Source: Pyxicephalus adspersus
Taxonomy: Eukaryota; Chordata; Amphibia; Anura; Pyxicephalidae
NCBI RefSeq assembly: GCF_032062135.1
Contig: NC_092859.1
Span: 23,238,666-23,302,665 of the forward strand
Length of the DNA: 64,000 nucleotides
Reading direction: 5' to 3'
The position numbers and the translations under genes were made by a program. The notes beneath the pieces were generated by a model that saw nothing but the letters and a program-made list of their open reading frames with translations, had not been told where the DNA came from and made no database searches. Shown piece after piece: positions 62,024 through 64,000 of the stretch. Numbering within the stretch: position 1 is the stretch's first letter; every line of letters begins with the position of its first letter.

Positions 62024-62392
62024 AGATTCTCAACTAGGGTTCCTCTAGAGCAGGGGTTGCCAACCGGTGGTCCACAGCTCTGGCAGGTGCGCCTCCAAGA
62101 GGGAGGGCACACTGGTCAGAACCGCAGACCCTGTCCCCCATACGGATCGCAGGCTCAGAGAGGTGTCTCTAGATACAACCGTGAGTCTGAAAAGGTTGGC
62201 GACCACTGCTCTAGAGGTTGGGGTTCCTTGAGCAATTTGTGCCTCTTAGGTTTTAGGTTATATGTGACACCAATTATCTTTTTTGGCTATCTGTAACACT
62301 AATATACTCTGACCAATAGATATAGTAATTATAGCAGAGGTTTTCTGAGAACAAGAAAATTGTTTTCATGTTATAAGGGTTGAGAAAGGCTG
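62024..62392 (+). mobile_element. hAT-type MITE interrupted by a second MITE
   Basis: The outer element runs from gattctcaactagggttcct to aagggttgagaaaggctg, so its ends are inverted forms of ctcaacc. Its inner blocks (gagcaatttgtgcctcttag, gtgacaccaattatc, tagtaattatagcag) match the reverse complements of 11740-11990 and 30180-30435. It is split by the insertion at 62051-62208. Confidence 0.7.
62051..62208. mobile_element. 158-bp hAT MITE with 8-bp target duplication
   Basis: Termini caggggttgccaacc and ggttggcgaccactg are inverted repeats (13 of 15 positions by eye) of hAT type. It is flanked by the direct repeat ctctagag at 62043-62050 and 62209-62216. The related copy at 5028-5037 shows the uninterrupted site (cctcttgagg), confirming the insertion boundaries. 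Confidence 0.88.
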
Positions 62393-62803
62393 CTTCATAG
62401 CGATCTACAATATAGGAGAATAAAAGAGACACCTGGTTGCCATGGATACCAAGGATGCTGTTGTCATGAGGCCTAGTAAAAAGAATCCCCTCCTGATAAG
62501 TTAGAAACTTTGGTACAGACTGTATGAATTGTTCCAAAAAAGGTCTCACATAGTACTAATGGAGGAAGGGGAAATAAAAGTTTAGCCCCAAGCAACAGAT
62601 TCCATTAGACAGGAAATGACAAAAAATATGTAACTGGTTGCTAAAGGCAGAAAGAGTACTTTGTCATTTAAAATTTATATAACTATGGGTGAATAACAAG
62701 AATATGGCCATTGTTATAGGAGAATTAAAAGAAACAACCATAGTCATTGCAATGAAAGGATGAAAAACCCATGTCTGTTGCTATGATGAAAAAAAATACA
62801 ATA

Positions 62804-63150
62804 TGGTGGCTCAGTGGTTAGCACTCTGGCCTTTGCAGCTTTATGTCCAGGTTCTAATTTCTGCCAGGACTCTATTTGCATGGAGTTTGCAGGTTTCAGG
62901 TACGCCTTCCCCCTCCCATGTTTCCTCCAGGTACTCCACTTTCCTCCCACATTCCAAAAACATGCAGTTAGGTTAATTGCCTTCCCCCTAAAACTGACCT
63001 TAGACTGTGGTAATGACATATGACCATGGTTAGATAAGTTGGTTAGGTTAGGTAAACTCCTTTGAAGGACAGCAAGTGACATGGCTTTGGACTGTAAAGC
63101 CCTGAGTAATATGTCAGCGCTATTTAAATACTGTGTAATACTAATATTAA
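62804..63150 (+). mobile_element. V-SINE copy, nearly full length
   Basis: A tRNA-like head with an A-box-like tggctcagtggttagc and a B-box-like ggttctaattt near 62850. Then the V-SINE centre (gcatggagtttgcaggttt, ctccactttcctcccacatt, ccaaaaacatgcagttaggt) and the LINE-2-like tail ending near 63150 with 'atgtcagcgctatttaaat'. It ends in A-rich sequence. From 63,190 to 64,000 nothing was recognised. Confidence 0.8.
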
Positions 63151-64000
63151 AAAAAAATTCATAAGGACTAAATAAAAAAAAAAAAAAGACACATTTACAC
63201 CATTCTGTATATACAGTAAACTACAAATCCCAGCTTGCCCGCTATACAGAGGAGGTGTTTGTTTTGACATTTTTTTTTACTTACTAAAAAGTGTTTCTTT
63301 TTCCACCAAAAAAATTATGATAATTAGAGCAACCAAGTCAGACCTAATTGTTTATTTTCAGTGAATAACTTTCTGTAAGTGATAGAGTTTATATTATTCA
63401 GTCATTTGTGTATTGTCACCATTTCATACACCGAATTTCATCATCGCAGCTTTTATAAATAGAGAAGAAAACCTTGGTGCTGACAATGGGTGAAATATGA
63501 ACGGCTGTGACATGAGTATTGTTTATCAGTTTTTTGGGACAGAGGCCCAAGAACTGGGGGAGATCAGAAAATCCTGAGTTCTAAAGCAACCAACGGCTGA
63601 GGATGTCTGACATTATAACCTATTATTTCTCTATCGTTTATAAAAAAGCTGTCAGGTCTGATTCCTGCTCCTGGCTATGAAACAGTTAACATTGAGATGT
63701 ATGGAGATGGAATTTGAAGATGGAGAAAGAGAAGGAGGGGGTGATTCCTAATTCCATTCACAGACACTTGACTGCAGTGCAGACACTCTTTCTGCTGCAC
63801 CTGTCAGCCATATTAACTCCCAGAATCCTTGTTTTTTCACAGCTCCTCCATCTCCAGCATACCCAATGTCACTTCCAGATACAGAGCCTGCTACTTCCCA
63901 GCCTGGCAAAGTATTTCTTGCAAGTATGAGATTTCTTGAATATTTATGGTAATCAAAAAAGCAAAAAATGTATTCAGGATACAATCCTGCTACAAGGAAT

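Noticed and set aside
62804..62865. tRNA-gene-like sequence
   Set aside because: Same reason: the 5' end of a V-SINE.

Overview
The window is vertebrate nuclear DNA, most likely from a frog (Anura). Three things point there. The genes are split into many short exons with standard GT-AG introns. The three genes lie in the order and orientation known from human 7q34: ATP6V0A4 (minus), TMEM213 (plus), KIAA1549 (minus). The AT-rich non-coding DNA is full of repeats typical of amphibians: V-SINEs, LINE-2-like tails ending in 'gcgctatataaat' followed by ATT/ATA runs, and hAT, piggyBac-like and foldback MITEs. The species cannot be named from the sequence, and the family names of repeats are by pattern recognition.

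Layout. 1-8,580 is intergenic DNA downstream of ATP6V0A4. It holds repeats, a 22-unit minisatellite with a 91-bp period (2866-4850) and a dead LINE fragment. 8,582-28,220 (minus) is ATP6V0A4, the a4 subunit of the V-ATPase. I could trace all 20 coding exons to an 846-residue protein, plus a likely 5' UTR exon. One coding exon (108 nt, in frame) occurs twice, inside a tandem 839-bp duplication (12306-13983). 28,221-30,880 is the head-to-head promoter interval shared with TMEM213. 30,881-33,208 (plus) is TMEM213, three exons and 90 residues. 33,209-37,931 holds the 3' ends of TMEM213 and KIAA1549, which face each other; candidate poly(A) signals of the two genes lie within about 45 bp (34188-34231). 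37,932-59,582 (minus) is KIAA1549, exons 2 to 20 by comparison with human. Its first exon is beyond the right edge, so 59,583-64,000 is its intron 1.

How the genes relate. ATP6V0A4 is the membrane a subunit of the proton pump of acid-secreting cells (kidney intercalated cells, inner ear, and probably mitochondria-rich skin and gill cells in amphibians). TMEM213 is a small membrane protein encoded divergently beside it in vertebrates, which suggests shared control, possibly by forkhead factors such as FOXI1. KIAA1549 is a large mucin-like single-pass membrane protein that is only a neighbour in position.

No unknown multi-gene system is visible. The points most worth checking are the duplicated ATP6V0A4 exon; the minisatellite-like array of TCATGTGA (M-box-type) motifs in an ATP6V0A4 intron, with related sequence in a KIAA1549 intron; the 91-bp minisatellite with a unit fragment embedded in a SINE; and a nested hAT MITE with an intact 8-bp target duplication.
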